Shown here piece after piece: positions 16,407 through 24,845 of a stretch of DNA of 34,842 nt. The position numbers and the translations under genes are program-made. Each line of letters opens with the position of its first letter. Position 1 is the first letter of the stretch. Source of the stretch: Curtobacterium sp. UCD-KPL2560 (GTDB taxonomy: Bacteria; Actinomycetota; Actinomycetes; Actinomycetales; Microbacteriaceae); NCBI RefSeq assembly GCF_001705035.1, contig NZ_MCIG01000028.1, positions 1-34,842 of the forward strand. The letters run 5' to 3'. The notes below the pieces were generated by a model. It was not told where the DNA came from. It did not search any database and was given only the letters and a program-made list of their open reading frames with translations.

Positions 16407-17033
16407 TCAGGCCGTCCCGATCAGCCACCCGTTGTCCGCGGCGACCCGCAGTGCCTCGGTCGCGTTCCGCGCCGCGGTCTTGCCGATCGCCGCGGACAGG
16501 TGGTTCCGCACCGTCCCCTCGGACAGGTGCAGCGCCGCCGCGACGCCCGCGACGGTCGATGCCGTGCGGAAGGCGACGAGCACGTCGGTCTCCCGCGGGG
16601 TGAGCGGGGACGGGCCGGCGGCCAGTGACTCCGCGGCGAGCACCGGGTCGACCACGCGGAAGCCCCCGGCGACCCGGCGGACGGCGTCGGCCAGCTGCTC
16701 GGCGGGGGTGTCCTTCACCACGAAGCCCGCGGCCCCGGCCTCGAGCGCCCGCCGCAGGTACCCGGGCCGGCCGAACGTCGTCACGATCAGGGACCGGCAG
16801 CCGGGGTGTTCGCGGGCCAGGGTCGCGGCGGCCGTCAGGCCGTCGGCGCCGGGCATCTCGACGTCGAGGAGCGCGACCGTGGCCCCCGACGCCCGGGCCG
16901 CGTCGAGCACCTCGTCGCCGCGGGCGACCTGCGCGACGACGTCGATGTCCCGTTCGAGCGACAGCAGCGACGCCAGGGCCCCGCGGACGAGCGCCTGGTC
17001 GTCCGCGAGCAGGACGCGGATCGGGTCGGTCAC
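16407..17033 (-). CDS. LuxR-family response regulator (DesR/NarL type)
   Basis: A 208-residue protein with an N-terminal receiver domain and a C-terminal LuxR helix-turn-helix. The phospho-acceptor is D57 in ALLDVEMPGADG, the acidic pair is D11-D12 in LLADDQALVRG, and the conserved lysine is in FVVKDTPAEQL. The HTH (about 145-200) reads LTPRETDVLVAF...LSEGTVRNHLSAAIGKTAARN. Its GTG overlaps the kinase stop by GTGA, so it is the fourth gene of the ABC-kinase-regulator operon. The likely role is to control that exporter and other genes in response to the kinase. Confidence 0.93.
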   Translation of the reverse strand: MTDPIRVLLADDQALVRGALASLLSLERDIDVVAQVARGDEVLDAARASGATVALLDVEMPGADGLTAAATLAREHPGCRSLIVTTFGRPGYLRRALEAGAAGFVVKDTPAEQLADAVRRVAGGFRVVDPVLAAESLAAGPSPLTPRETDVLVAFRTASTVAGVAAALHLSEGTVRNHLSAAIGKTAARNATEALRVAADNGWLIGTA

Positions 17034-18358
17034 CGTGGTCTCCTCTCGACCCGGAGCAGGAAGCCGCCGAGGTCGCTCGTGCCGGTCGTCACGGTGGCGC
17101 CGACCGCGTCGGCCCGCTCGCGCAGTCCGCGCAGGCCGTTGCCACCGACGCCGAGGGGGTCGGCGGGAGCGGCGCCGTCGACCGTGCGGGTGCCGTCGCC
17201 CGTGCCGGTGCCGTCGTCCTCGACGGTCAGGGCCGTGCGGGTCAGGGTCACCCGCGCCCGACTGGCCGCTGCGTGCCGCACGACGTTCGTCACGCCCTCG
17301 CGGAGCACCCACGCGAACAGGCTCCGGACGTCGGCGGCCGCCGCGTCCCCGGTCGCTGGCAGCTCCGCTGCGACCCCGGCCGCGTCCAGGGCCGACCGTG
17401 CGGAGACGAGCTCGGCGTCCAGGTCGGCCTGGCGGTACCCGCTGACCGCCTGCCGGAGGCCTTGCAGCGCCTCGCGCGACAGCCGCTGGACGTCCTGCAT
17501 CTCGGCCTTCGCGCGGGCCGGGTCGACGTCGACCAGCCGCGCGGCGAGCTCGGACTTCATCGTGACGACGGTCAGGGAGTGTCCGAGGACGTCGTGCAGG
17601 TCGCGGGAGAACCGCGCACGTTCCTCGACGACCGCGAGCCGGGTGAGTTCGTCCTGCGCGATCCCGAGCCGGTCCTCGGCCTCGCGCTGGCGACCGAAGA
17701 ACACCATCGAGGCGCCGATCGACACCGCCACGATCGGGGCGAACAGGATGCCCGTGCCCGACGCGGTGTCCCAGCCTACGACCGCGGCGACGACGAGTTC
17801 GGCGGCGACGACGACCCCGAGGACCGCGAGGGCGACCCAGAGCCGCACCGCCACGAACCCGGACAGGGCGACGACCAGCAGCCAGGACCACACCGCGGCC
17901 GGGCCGACCGGTACGAGCAGGAGCCCGGCGTACGCGGCGAGGACGGCGAGCACGACCACGCGCCGTCGGAGCCCGTGCCGCCACATGGCCTCGGGTGCGA
18001 ACAGGTACCCGGCGTACAGCACCGCGAGCGCGAGCGTCGCGGAGACGTGCTCGTCGACGGAGCGGCCGTCGGTCCACACGGCGACGAGCAGGAGCGCCTG
18101 CCAGAGCAGGCCGAACGCGGCGCCGCCGTACCAGCGGCGGCGGGCGACGCGCACCTCGGCGTCGTCCGCGTCCGGCGGGGCGGCCCACGGGAAGGCGCGG
18201 GCGGACGGCCGGGAGGCGCGGTGCGCGTCGTCCGCGCCCCGCGCCTCGGTCGTGGTGGTGCCGGGGTCGGTGGTGGTCGGGTCCGTCACGTCGGGCACCT
18301 CCGCCACCTCCGCGCTGTCCGTCACGTCGGTCAGCGTACGACCGTCCGGGTCGGTCAC
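17030..18358 (-). CDS. DesK/NarX-type sensor histidine kinase
   Basis: A 442-residue membrane kinase. Residues 1-70 are a cytosolic, Thr/Asp-rich, low-complexity tail. About five or six membrane helices follow between 78 and 222. The HisKA_3 dimerisation box is FSRDLHDVLGHSLTVV with H255, and the ATP domain has the N box (REGVTNVVRHAAA) and a glycine-rich GNGLRGLRERADAVGA. In such kinases membrane helices sense lipid order or a bound antimicrobial. The segment HRASRPSARA near residue 47 is coded by a copy of the palindromic repeat (+ strand about 18206-18222). Overlaps the permease by GTGA and the regulator by GTGA. A downstream GTG (about 18322) is a possible alternative start. Confidence 0.92.
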   Translation of the reverse strand: MTDPDGRTLTDVTDSAEVAEVPDVTDPTTTDPGTTTTEARGADDAHRASRPSARAFPWAAPPDADDAEVRVARRRWYGGAAFGLLWQALLLVAVWTDGRSVDEHVSATLALAVLYAGYLFAPEAMWRHGLRRRVVVLAVLAAYAGLLLVPVGPAAVWSWLLVVALSGFVAVRLWVALAVLGVVVAAELVVAAVVGWDTASGTGILFAPIVAVSIGASMVFFGRQREAEDRLGIAQDELTRLAVVEERARFSRDLHDVLGHSLTVVTMKSELAARLVDVDPARAKAEMQDVQRLSREALQGLRQAVSGYRQADLDAELVSARSALDAAGVAAELPATGDAAAADVRSLFAWVLREGVTNVVRHAAASRARVTLTRTALTVEDDGTGTGDGTRTVDGAAPADPLGVGGNGLRGLRERADAVGATVTTGTSDLGGFLLRVERRPR

Positions 18359-19158
18359 CGGCGTGCCGCGTCGCGCTGGTAGCGCCAGACGATCACGGCG
18401 GCGAGGGCGACCGTCCAGCCGAGCAGCACCAGGGTCGGTTCCGTCATCCCGGCGGACCCGGTCGCACCGGCGCCCGTCTGACCGATCCGGTTGAGCCAGT
18501 AGGACGGCAGCAGGTGCGCGACCGAGCCCATCCAGGCGGGCATCACCGAGAGCGGGACCCACAGTCCGCCGAGGATCGACAGTCCCATGAAGACGACCAT
18601 GAACATCGGTTGGGCGTACGCGGGCTTCGCGAACTGCCCGATCAGGATCGCGATGAGCGCGAACGGCACCACCCCGGCCCAGATGCCGAGCCCGGCCGCG
18701 AACCAGTGCCCGGCACCGAGCGACGCGTGCATGCCGAGGATCGCGACCGCGAACGTGAGCGTGATCGAGACCGCCGCGAACGCCATCGCCGAGACGAGCT
18801 TCGAGACGAGGAACGCCCACCCGGACAGCGGCGTCATGCGGAGCTGGCGGTTCCACCCGAGCGACCGCTCGTTGACCAGCGCGAAGGCCTGGCTGAGCGC
18901 CGCCATCATCGCGCCGTACGCCGTCATCTGCAGCGTCGTGACGACGAGGAACGGCAGGTGGGTCCCGGGGTCGGTCTGGCCGCCGTACGCGGCACCGAAC
19001 ACCAGGAGCATGACGATCGGGATCGCGAAGGTGAAGACCATCGCCTTGACGTTCCGGAGTTGCCGGCGCGTCTCGAGGAGCACGTAGCGCAGGGGGAGCC
19101 GACCGGCGGTGGAGGCGCGTGTGGTCGTGGCGGGTGCGGTGACGGTGGTGGCGGTCAT
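18355..19158 (-). CDS. ABC-2 type transporter permease
   Basis: A 267-residue integral membrane protein with six predicted helices, beginning after a Thr/Ala-rich N-terminus (MTATTVTAPATTTRASTAG). The LLETRRQLRNVKAMVFTFAIP segment is the usual elbow helix of DrrB/YhhJ-like ABC-2 permeases, and the ILGGLWVPLSVMPAWM hinge and NRIG near the end are typical. It forms the membrane part of an exporter with the ATPase upstream; the cargo (a lipid, drug or bacteriocin) cannot be told. It overlaps both neighbours by 4 bp. Confidence 0.9.
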   Translation of the reverse strand: MTATTVTAPATTTRASTAGRLPLRYVLLETRRQLRNVKAMVFTFAIPIVMLLVFGAAYGGQTDPGTHLPFLVVTTLQMTAYGAMMAALSQAFALVNERSLGWNRQLRMTPLSGWAFLVSKLVSAMAFAAVSITLTFAVAILGMHASLGAGHWFAAGLGIWAGVVPFALIAILIGQFAKPAYAQPMFMVVFMGLSILGGLWVPLSVMPAWMGSVAHLLPSYWLNRIGQTGAGATGSAGMTEPTLVLLGWTVALAAVIVWRYQRDAARR

Positions 19159-20159
19159 GCGAGGACCCCTTCGGTCTCGGTGGTGCTCGAGGTGGTGGTG
19201 GTGGTGGTGGCCGGGTCGGCGGTGATGGCGAGGAAGGCGTCGTCCATGGTCGAGGCGACCACCTGCAGGTCGTGCGCCTCCGGGAACGCGGTGAGCAGGG
19301 CCCGGAGCGTGTCGTCACTGCGGTCGGTGCGCAGCGAGACGGCGTCGTGCCCGGGCTCGCAGGCTCGCCCGCGGTCGTCGCGCGTCGCTCCGCGCCGCCC
19401 CCGAGCGTCGACCGCCATCCCGACGACGCCCGGTAGACCGCGCAACGCGTCGTACCGGTCCGCGGCGACGCCCGCGAAGCGGACGGTGCGCGTCGCGGCG
19501 GTCGCCTTGATCGCCGCGGGCGTGCCGTCGGCAACGACCCGACCGTCGCGGATGATGACGATGCGGTCGGCGAAGGTGTCCGCCTCGTCGAGGTAGTGCG
19601 TCGCGAAGACGACCGTGCGGCCTGCGTCCGTGAACTCGCGCATCGACGACCAGAAGACGTGGCGGGCCTCGACGTCCATGGCGGCCGTCGGCTCGTCGAG
19701 CACCAGCAGATCCGGGTCGGACACGACGGCGACCGCGAAGCGTGCGCGCTGGAGCTGGCCGCCGGACAGCTTCGACACCCGACGGGTCGCGATGTCGGTG
19801 CAGCGCGCCCGGCGGAGTGCCTCGGCGACGGGCATCGGGTGGCGGTGCGCGGCGGCGACGAGGGCGACCGCCTCGCGGACCGTGACGTCGGGGAGCAACG
19901 CCCCGCCCTGCAGCATCGCCCCGACGCGGCCGTCGACGACCGCGGTGCGCGGGTCCGTGCCGAACAGCCGGGCCTCGCCGTCGGTCGGGGTCGCCAGGCC
20001 GAGCAGCAGGTCGACCGTCGTGGTCTTGCCGGCGCCGTTCGGGCCGAGGAGGGCGACGACCTCGCCCGGACGGATCGTCAGGTCGACGCCGTCGACCGCG
20101 GTGACGGCGCCGAAGCGCTTGCGGAGCCCGCTGAGCTGGATGACCGGTGTCTCGTTCAT
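19155..20159 (-). CDS. ABC exporter ATPase (DrrA/CcmA type)
   Basis: A 334-residue ATP-binding subunit. Walker A is GPNGAGKTT (39-47), the signature is LSGGQLQRA (131-139), Walker B is LLVLDEPTA (151-159) and the switch is ATHYLDEAD. It powers the permease encoded next and is first in a four-gene operon with kinase and regulator. Two oddities are visible. Residues about 252-271 are an Arg/Gly-rich segment (ARGRRGATRDDRGRACEPG) interrupting what would otherwise read as a continuous strand before DAVSLRTDRSDD. The C-terminus has a run of threonines from a (GGT)n tract at about 19193-19210. Catalytic parts are intact. Confidence 0.92.
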   Translation of the reverse strand: MNETPVIQLSGLRKRFGAVTAVDGVDLTIRPGEVVALLGPNGAGKTTTVDLLLGLATPTDGEARLFGTDPRTAVVDGRVGAMLQGGALLPDVTVREAVALVAAAHRHPMPVAEALRRARCTDIATRRVSKLSGGQLQRARFAVAVVSDPDLLVLDEPTAAMDVEARHVFWSSMREFTDAGRTVVFATHYLDEADTFADRIVIIRDGRVVADGTPAAIKATAATRTVRFAGVAADRYDALRGLPGVVGMAVDARGRRGATRDDRGRACEPGHDAVSLRTDRSDDTLRALLTAFPEAHDLQVVASTMDDAFLAITADPATTTTTTSSTTETEGVLA

Positions 20160-20165
20160 GGCTCC

Positions 20166-20171
20166 ACGATC
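20166..20171 (-). promoter_or_regulatory. -10-like element of the ABC/two-component operon
   Basis: GATCGT on the minus strand lies 6 nt before the ATG at 20159. Confidence 0.35.
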
Positions 20172-20203
20172 CCGCCGTGCAGCAGGTTGCTCCGGTGCCG
20201 GTC

Positions 20204-20230
20204 GTCACGATTCGGCCGTGACATCTGTCA
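20204..20230. promoter_or_regulatory. Overlapping palindromes upstream of the ABC operon
   Basis: GTCACG (20204-20209) pairs with CGTGAC (20217-20222) across 7 nt, and TGACA (20219-20223) pairs with TGTCA (20226-20230) across 2 nt. They lie about 45-70 bp upstream of the operon's first codon, a position suited to autoregulation by the LuxR-type regulator. The last three bases belong to the stop codon of the next gene. Confidence 0.45.
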
Positions 20231-20710
20231 GGGGAGCGGCGTCGCCCCGTCCGTCGGGTCCCCGTCCGTCCGGCCAGCGCTCCTCATGCGCTTCCACTGC
20301 TTCAGGTCGAGGAAGTTGAAGTGGGTGCCGTACTCGTTCGGCTGCTCCGTCGGGTCCACCCGGCGGACCGTGAACAGCACGCCGTGCAGCAGGAACACCC
20401 CGCTCGCCAGCTCCTCGAAGCCGCTCTCGTCGAAGGGGAACCCGTCACTGATCCCGTAGCTCAGGGACCCGTCCGGCCACGCGCGGTAGGTGTCGAAGTC
20501 CCAGAAGTCCACGTACCAGTCGCCGACCAGCCGAGGGCGGACGCGACGCCGGTTCCACCACGGCCCTTCCTCGTCGAAGACGTGGTCCGGGCGCACGGAC
20601 AGGTAGCCGGCGAGGTCGCACGGGTGGTCCGGGAGGTGCAGCGTCCAGAGGCCCGGCTCCACGCCGACGGGGAGCGGGGGCACGGGCTCCTCGGCGGGCC
20701 GGAACAACAC
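20228..20710 (-). CDS. Hypothetical protein
   Basis: A 160-residue soluble protein that I do not recognise. It is rich in aromatic residues in the middle (WYVDFWDFDTYRAW) and ends with a basic stretch, with WKRMR near the C-terminus. There is no signal peptide or membrane helix. Codon use matches the neighbours, and a TACGCT hexamer 6 nt before the GTG supports expression. Position next to another unknown gene of similar size and the same strand (20779-21198) suggests but does not show a shared role. Confidence 0.75.
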   Translation of the reverse strand: MLFRPAEEPVPPLPVGVEPGLWTLHLPDHPCDLAGYLSVRPDHVFDEEGPWWNRRRVRPRLVGDWYVDFWDFDTYRAWPDGSLSYGISDGFPFDESGFEELASGVFLLHGVLFTVRRVDPTEQPNEYGTHFNFLDLKQWKRMRSAGRTDGDPTDGATPLP

Positions 20711-20716
20711 GCTCGG

Positions 20717-20722
20717 AGCGTA
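20717..20722 (-). promoter_or_regulatory. -10 element, leaderless hypothetical gene
   Basis: TACGCT on the minus strand lies 6 nt before the GTG at 20710. Confidence 0.55.
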
Positions 20723-20778
20723 CCTCGTCGTCGCGGTCCCCTCGCCGTTCGGCGGACCGAGACCATTGGAGCGGGGTG

Positions 20779-21198
20779 TCAGTCGCCGGTGCCTCCGCGC
20801 GGGGCGTCGCCCTCCTGGGCGGGATCGCCGTGGATGCCCACGAAGGACCGGTTGAACGCGCTGGTGTCGTAGCGCGCCAGGAACCGACTCGTGCCCGCCA
20901 GGAACGCGGGGAGCTCCGACAGCGGCAGCCACGTGCCGTCCTGCGGGTCGGGCGCGAACACGCCGTCGAGTCCGTCGTCGACGAGTCGGTCGACCACGCG
21001 GTGCGCAGGACGGAAGGACTTCGAGACGTGCACGTCCCGCCCGCCGAGGGCCCGGATCCGCTGCAGCGCTTCCCGCTTGTCCGCTGCCACGAGCACGACC
21101 CGCACGATGAACGGGTCGAAGATCGTGGCCTCGACGGCTGACCGCCCGTCCGGCAGGACACCGGAGTACTGCGCGAAGGGCTTGTGGCTGCGGGACAC
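20779..21198 (-). CDS. Hypothetical protein
   Basis: A 139-residue soluble protein without a family I recognise. It has a strand-helix pattern (FIVRVVLVAADKREALQRIRALGG) and a second half ending in SAFNRSFVGIHGD. No catalytic motif, signal or membrane segment is visible. The GTG at 21198 is chosen over the one at 21234 because TACGAT lies 6 nt upstream. It is separated by 68 bp from the next gene on the same strand, which has its own promoter. Confidence 0.72.
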   Translation of the reverse strand: MSRSHKPFAQYSGVLPDGRSAVEATIFDPFIVRVVLVAADKREALQRIRALGGRDVHVSKSFRPAHRVVDRLVDDGLDGVFAPDPQDGTWLPLSELPAFLAGTSRFLARYDTSAFNRSFVGIHGDPAQEGDAPRGGTGD

Positions 21199-21204
21199 GG
21201 GTCG

Positions 21205-21210
21205 ATCGTA
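21205..21210 (-). promoter_or_regulatory. -10 element, leaderless hypothetical gene
   Basis: TACGAT on the minus strand lies 6 nt before the GTG at 21198. Confidence 0.6.
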
Positions 21211-21286
21211 GGGCCGGAGGGACGGGGCCGTCACGCCAGCGGAGCGGCACGGGCGGACGGCCGGTCGCCGCCGACCGCCACGGGCC

Positions 21287-21862
21287 TCACCCCGCGGGCC
21301 ACCCCCGCGCCACCCCGCGGTCGTCCCACCGCAGCACCGCGGCCGTGAGCTCGTCGTGCCGCCGTCCCCGGTGCAGCGACCCGGAGCGCCGCCGTCCCTC
21401 GTAGGTCATCCCGAGGCGCTGCGCCACCGCGGCCGAGGCCGTGTTCGTCGCGAGCGCCCGCCACTGCACCCGGACCAGCCCGAGCCCGTCCGGTGCGTCC
21501 GCGAAGGCCCACCGGACCAGCCGGTCGGCCGCCTCGGTCACGTAGCCGTGGCCCCGGCCGTCGGGGTGCATCGCGTACCCGATCTCCGCAGCGCCGTCGA
21601 CGATGCCGAACAGCCCGACGGTGCCGAGCAGCCGGAGGTCCTCGGCGCGGCGGATGCCGAACTCGTAGCGGGTGTCGTCACGCCAGCCGGCGGCGACCAC
21701 CTCGTCGACGAAGCGCTTCGCCTCGGCGTGCCCGTACGGCACGGGGACGGGGGTCGTCGCGATGACGTCGGGGTCGTTGGCGTAGGCGATGACGTCCTCG
21801 GTGTCCGCCGCGGTGGGGGCGGAGAGGACCAGCCGGTCGGTCCGGAGCGTCAGGGGCTGCAC
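21287..21862 (-). CDS. GNAT acetyltransferase, RimJ/RimL type
   Basis: A 191-residue protein with the opening LRTDRLVLSAPTAADTEDVIAYANDPDV that marks the RimJ/RimL group, followed by EIGYAMHPDGRGHGYVTEAADRLVRWAF, where GRGHGYVTEA is the acetyl-CoA loop, and NTASAAVAQRLGMTYEGRRR as motif B. RimJ/RimL enzymes acetylate protein N-termini, but many relatives act on small molecules. It is divergent from the dipeptidase gene; 44 bp separate the start codons and hold both promoters. Confidence 0.87.
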   Translation of the reverse strand: MQPLTLRTDRLVLSAPTAADTEDVIAYANDPDVIATTPVPVPYGHAEAKRFVDEVVAAGWRDDTRYEFGIRRAEDLRLLGTVGLFGIVDGAAEIGYAMHPDGRGHGYVTEAADRLVRWAFADAPDGLGLVRVQWRALATNTASAAVAQRLGMTYEGRRRSGSLHRGRRHDELTAAVLRWDDRGVARGWPAG

Positions 21863-21868
21863 GCCGCG

Positions 21869-21874
21869 AGCCTA
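21869..21874 (-). promoter_or_regulatory. -10 element, leaderless acetyltransferase gene (divergent)
   Basis: TAGGCT on the minus strand lies 6 nt before the GTG at 21862. Confidence 0.6.
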
Positions 21875-21893
21875 CTGACCGACGGGTGCGCGG

Positions 21894-21899
21894 TAGCGT
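21894..21899 (+). promoter_or_regulatory. -10 element, leaderless dipeptidase gene (divergent)
   Basis: TAGCGT lies 7 nt before the ATG at 21907. Confidence 0.6.
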
Positions 21900-21906
21900 C
21901 GGCGGC

Positions 21907-22941
21907 ATGACCCTCGACGCGCTCGCCTTCCCCGTCATCGACGGCCACAACGACCTGCCGTGGGAGCGCCGCGAGTCGCACGACTCCGGCGTCGAGGGGA
22001 TCGACACCGAGCAGGACACCCTGCACACCGACCTGCCGAAGCTCCGCGCGGGCGGGGTCGTCGGGCAGTTCTGGTCGGTGTTCGTGCCCGCGGACGACCC
22101 GGACCCGGTCCGGACCACGCTGCAGCAGATCGACACCGCGCACCGGATCGTCGAGCGGTACCCGGACGACCTCACGTTCGTGCGCACCGCCGCCGAGGCC
22201 CGTGCTGCGGTCGACGCGGGACGGATCGCGTCGTTCCTCGGTTCCGAGGGCGGGCACTCGATCGGCGACGACCTCGCCGTGCTTCGCTCGTTCGCGCGGC
22301 TCGGCGTCCGGTACATGACCCTGACGCACAACGACGACACCACGTGGGCCGACTCGGCGACGGGTGCCCGCGCCCACGGCGGCCTGACCGACCGCGGCCG
22401 CGAGGTCGTCGCCGAGATGGAGCGCATCGGCATGCTCGTCGACCTGTCGCACACCGCGCCCGCCACGATGCGGGACACCCTCGACGTCGCGACGCGTCCG
22501 GTCGTCTTCAGCCACTCGTCGACGGTCGCGGTCGACGACCACCCGCGCAACGTCCCCGACGACGTCCTCGCCCGGCTCGCCGACAACGGCGGCGTCGTGA
22601 TGATCACGTTCGTGCCGAAGTTCGTCTCGCGCGCGTGGGCCGACTGGGAGGAGGCCGGCTCCGAGGGCGAGCCGCCCCTGGTGACGGTCGCCGACGTCGC
22701 GGACCACGTCGACCACGCCCGCCAGGTCGCCGGTGTCGCGCAGATCGGGATCGGCGGCGACTACGACGGCACCCCGGTGCTGCCGCCGGACCTCCGTGAC
22801 GTGTCCCGGTACCCGGTCCTCGCCGAGGAGCTCCGACGCCGGGGCTGGGGCGACGACGACCTCCGCGCGCTCGCGAGCGGCAACGTGCTCCGCGTGGTCG
22901 CGGCGACCGACGACCGGTTCGCCCGCACCGCGCTGCGCTGA
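21907..22941 (+). CDS. Membrane dipeptidase-like protein (peptidase family M19)
   Basis: A 344-residue zinc dipeptidase of the renal-dipeptidase family with a TIM-barrel amidohydrolase fold. Metal ligands are H14 and D16 in IDGHNDLPW, the bridging glutamate in GSEGGHSIG, and histidines in LVDLSHTAP and [19 protein letters not shown] near the end is the substrate-side aspartate motif. There is no signal peptide, so it is cytosolic here. Such enzymes hydrolyse dipeptides, including D-amino-acid dipeptides and some beta-lactams. It is a single gene. Confidence 0.92.
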   Translation: MTLDALAFPVIDGHNDLPWERRESHDSGVEGIDTEQDTLHTDLPKLRAGGVVGQFWSVFVPADDPDPVRTTLQQIDTAHRIVERYPDDLTFVRTAAEARAAVDAGRIASFLGSEGGHSIGDDLAVLRSFARLGVRYMTLTHNDDTTWADSATGARAHGGLTDRGREVVAEMERIGMLVDLSHTAPATMRDTLDVATRPVVFSHSSTVAVDDHPRNVPDDVLARLADNGGVVMITFVPKFVSRAWADWEEAGSEGEPPLVTVADVADHVDHARQVAGVAQIGIGGDYDGTPVLPPDLRDVSRYPVLAEELRRRGWGDDDLRALASGNVLRVVAATDDRFARTALR

Positions 22942-22949
22942 CGCGCCGC

Positions 22950-23120
22950 GGACCGGCCGGGAGGCGCGGCGCGCGCCCGGCGGACCGGGTCGCGTCCGCC
23001 GGACCGCCGGACCGGCCTGGAGGCGCGGCTCGCGTCCGGCGCGCCGGCCCGCGTCCGCCGGACCGCCGGACCGGCCAGGAGGCACGGCGCGCGCCCGGCG
23101 CACCGGCCCGCGTCAGCGGA
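22950..23120. repeat. 59-bp tandem repeat, nearly three copies
   Basis: Units begin at 22950, 23009 and 23068 (GGACCGGCC/TGGGAGGCGCGG or close variants); the third ends early near 23120. Each unit contains the GGGAGGCGCG-like core of the dispersed palindromic repeat. It fills most of the 278-bp gap before cysK. Confidence 0.85.
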
Positions 23121-23154
23121 CGTCATGCGACAGGGGAACGCCGGGTGCCGTCGC

Positions 23155-23160
23155 TAGGAT
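23155..23160 (+). promoter_or_regulatory. -10 element of cysK-cysE
   Basis: TAGGAT implies a transcript start near 23167 and a leader of about 53 nt, with the Shine-Dalgarno GAGGAGG at 23204-23210. Confidence 0.5.
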
Positions 23161-23219
23161 CGCACCCGACCCGCGCCTCCAGGACGGCGGCGCGACACGA
23201 CCCGAGGAGGACGGACCGG

Positions 23220-24158
23220 ATGAGCGGCACGATCTACGACGACATCTCGCAGGCGTTCGGGAACACCCCGCTGGTGCGCCTGAACCGCATCCCGCAGCAG
23301 GGCGGCGCCGAGGTCCTCGCGAAGCTCGAGTTCTACAACCCCGGGTCGAGCGTGAAGGACCGCCTCGGCGTCGCGATCATCGACGCGGCCGAGGAGTCCG
23401 GCGCCCTCACGGCCGGCGGCACGATCGTCGAGGGCTCCTCGGGCAACACCGGCATCGCGCTCGCCCTCGTCGGCGCGGCCCGCGGCTACCGCGTCGTCAT
23501 CACGATGCCCGAGACCATGAGCGTCGAGCGTCGCGCGCTCATCCGCGCGTTCGGTGCCGAGATCGTCCTGACCCCCGGCCCCGAGGGCATGAAGGGCGCG
23601 GTCGCCCGTGCGGAGCAGATCGTCGAGGAGACCCCCGGGGCGATCCTCGCGCACCAGTTCGAGACCTCGGCGAACGCGGCGATCCACCGGAAGACCACGG
23701 CCGAGGAGATCCTCCGCGACACCGAGGGGCACGTCGACGTGTTCGTCGCCGGCGTCGGCACCGGCGGCACCATCACGGGCGTCGGCCAGGTACTCAAGGA
23801 GCGCGTGCCCGGCGTGCAGATCGTCGCCGTCGAGCCGAAGGACTCCCCGCTCCTGACCGAGGGCAAGGCCGGGCCGCACAAGATCCAGGGCATCGGCGCG
23901 AACTTCGTCCCCGAGGTCCTCGACCGCGACGTCATCGACGAGGTGTTCGACGTCGAGCTCGACGACGCCCTCCGCGTGGCCCGTGCGCTCGGCACCGAGG
24001 AGGGGATCCTCGCGGGGATCTCGTCGGGTGCGATCATCCACGCCGCCGTCACGGTGGCCGCACGGCCCGAGAACGTCGGCAAGCGCGTCGTCGCGATCGT
24101 CTGCGACACCGGTGAGCGCTACCTGTCGACGCCGCTGTTCGAGGGGCTCACTGCGTGA
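23220..24158 (+). CDS. cysK: Cysteine synthase A (O-acetylserine sulfhydrylase)
   Basis: A 312-residue PLP enzyme making L-cysteine from O-acetylserine and sulfide. The PLP lysine is K46 in [11 protein letters not shown], the substrate loop is [10 protein letters not shown], and the phosphate-binding loop is [10 protein letters not shown]. Length and motifs are full and canonical. Its stop overlaps the GTG of cysE (GTGA), so the donor and acceptor enzymes of the pathway are made together. The ATG has a strong GAGGAGG site 9 nt upstream. Confidence 0.96.
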   Translation: MSGTIYDDISQAFGNTPLVRLNRIPQQGGAEVLAKLEFYNPGSSVKDRLGVAIIDAAEESGALTAGGTIVEGSSGNTGIALALVGAARGYRVVITMPETMSVERRALIRAFGAEIVLTPGPEGMKGAVARAEQIVEETPGAILAHQFETSANAAIHRKTTAEEILRDTEGHVDVFVAGVGTGGTITGVGQVLKERVPGVQIVAVEPKDSPLLTEGKAGPHKIQGIGANFVPEVLDRDVIDEVFDVELDDALRVARALGTEEGILAGISSGAIIHAAVTVAARPENVGKRVVAIVCDTGERYLSTPLFEGLTA

Positions 24159-24739
24159 CGCGAGCCGTCCGTCGCGGCGTGCTGCGGACGGTCCGCGAGG
24201 ACCTGGCCGCAGCGCGTCGCGGTGACCCCGCTGCCCGGGGCGACCTGGAGAACGCGGTGGTCTACTCCGGCCTGCACGCCGTGTGGACGTACCGGTTGAC
24301 GCACCGGCTGTGGAACGCCCGGGGGCTGCCCGGCTCCCGGTTCGCCGCGCGCGTGCTCGGCCAGGTGGCACGGTCGGTGACCGGCATCGAGATCCACCCC
24401 GGCGCGCGGATCGGTCGCCGGTGCTTCATCGACCACGGCATGGGCGTGGTCATCGGCGAGACCGCGGTGGTCGGCGACGACGTCGTCGTCTTCCACGGGG
24501 TGACCCTCGGCGGCCGGGGCGGCGACCACGGACCGGGCGCCCGTCGGCACCCGGTCGTGGGGGACCGCGTGGTGCTCGGCGCGGGGTCGTCCCTCATCGG
24601 TGCGATCACGATCGGGGCCGACTCCGTCGTCGGCGCGAACACCGTCGTCACGAAGGACGTCCCGCCGGGTTCGGTCGTCACCGGGGTCGCCGGCACCGCG
24701 CGCCCCCGTTCCGGGCACGAGGGCGTCCCGCCGCTCTAG
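24155..24739 (+). CDS. cysE: Serine O-acetyltransferase
   Basis: A 194-residue enzyme making O-acetylserine from serine and acetyl-CoA for CysK. It has a shortened N-terminal helical part ([20 protein letters not shown]) and a left-handed beta helix of hexapeptide repeats from about residue 76. The active-site histidines are in [15 protein letters not shown] and [12 protein letters not shown]. It is shorter than the 273-residue E. coli enzyme, as usual in Gram-positives. The C-terminus ends GVPPL; whether it docks into CysK is not clear because the usual terminal isoleucine is leucine. Confidence 0.95.
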   Translation: MTRAVRRGVLRTVREDLAAARRGDPAARGDLENAVVYSGLHAVWTYRLTHRLWNARGLPGSRFAARVLGQVARSVTGIEIHPGARIGRRCFIDHGMGVVIGETAVVGDDVVVFHGVTLGGRGGDHGPGARRHPVVGDRVVLGAGSSLIGAITIGADSVVGANTVVTKDVPPGSVVTGVAGTARPRSGHEGVPPL

Positions 24740-24833
24740 CGCACGCTCCGCCGTGTCGGCTGCCCGCGCGAGCAGGACCCGCGGCCAGGGTGGGCACCGC
24801 GTCGGACGTCGACGCCGCGTCGGAGGCGTGCGG

Positions 24834-24839
24834 CATGCT
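24834..24839 (+). promoter_or_regulatory. -10-like element, YjbR gene
   Basis: CATGCT lies 6 nt before the ATG at 24846; T1 of the consensus is replaced by C. Confidence 0.4.
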
Positions 24840-24845
24840 GGGCGC

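Noticed and set aside
20445-21161. A minus-strand frame fusing the two unknown genes
   Set aside because: It is in a different frame from both genes with good promoters and has low-complexity Arg/Ser/Pro sequence.
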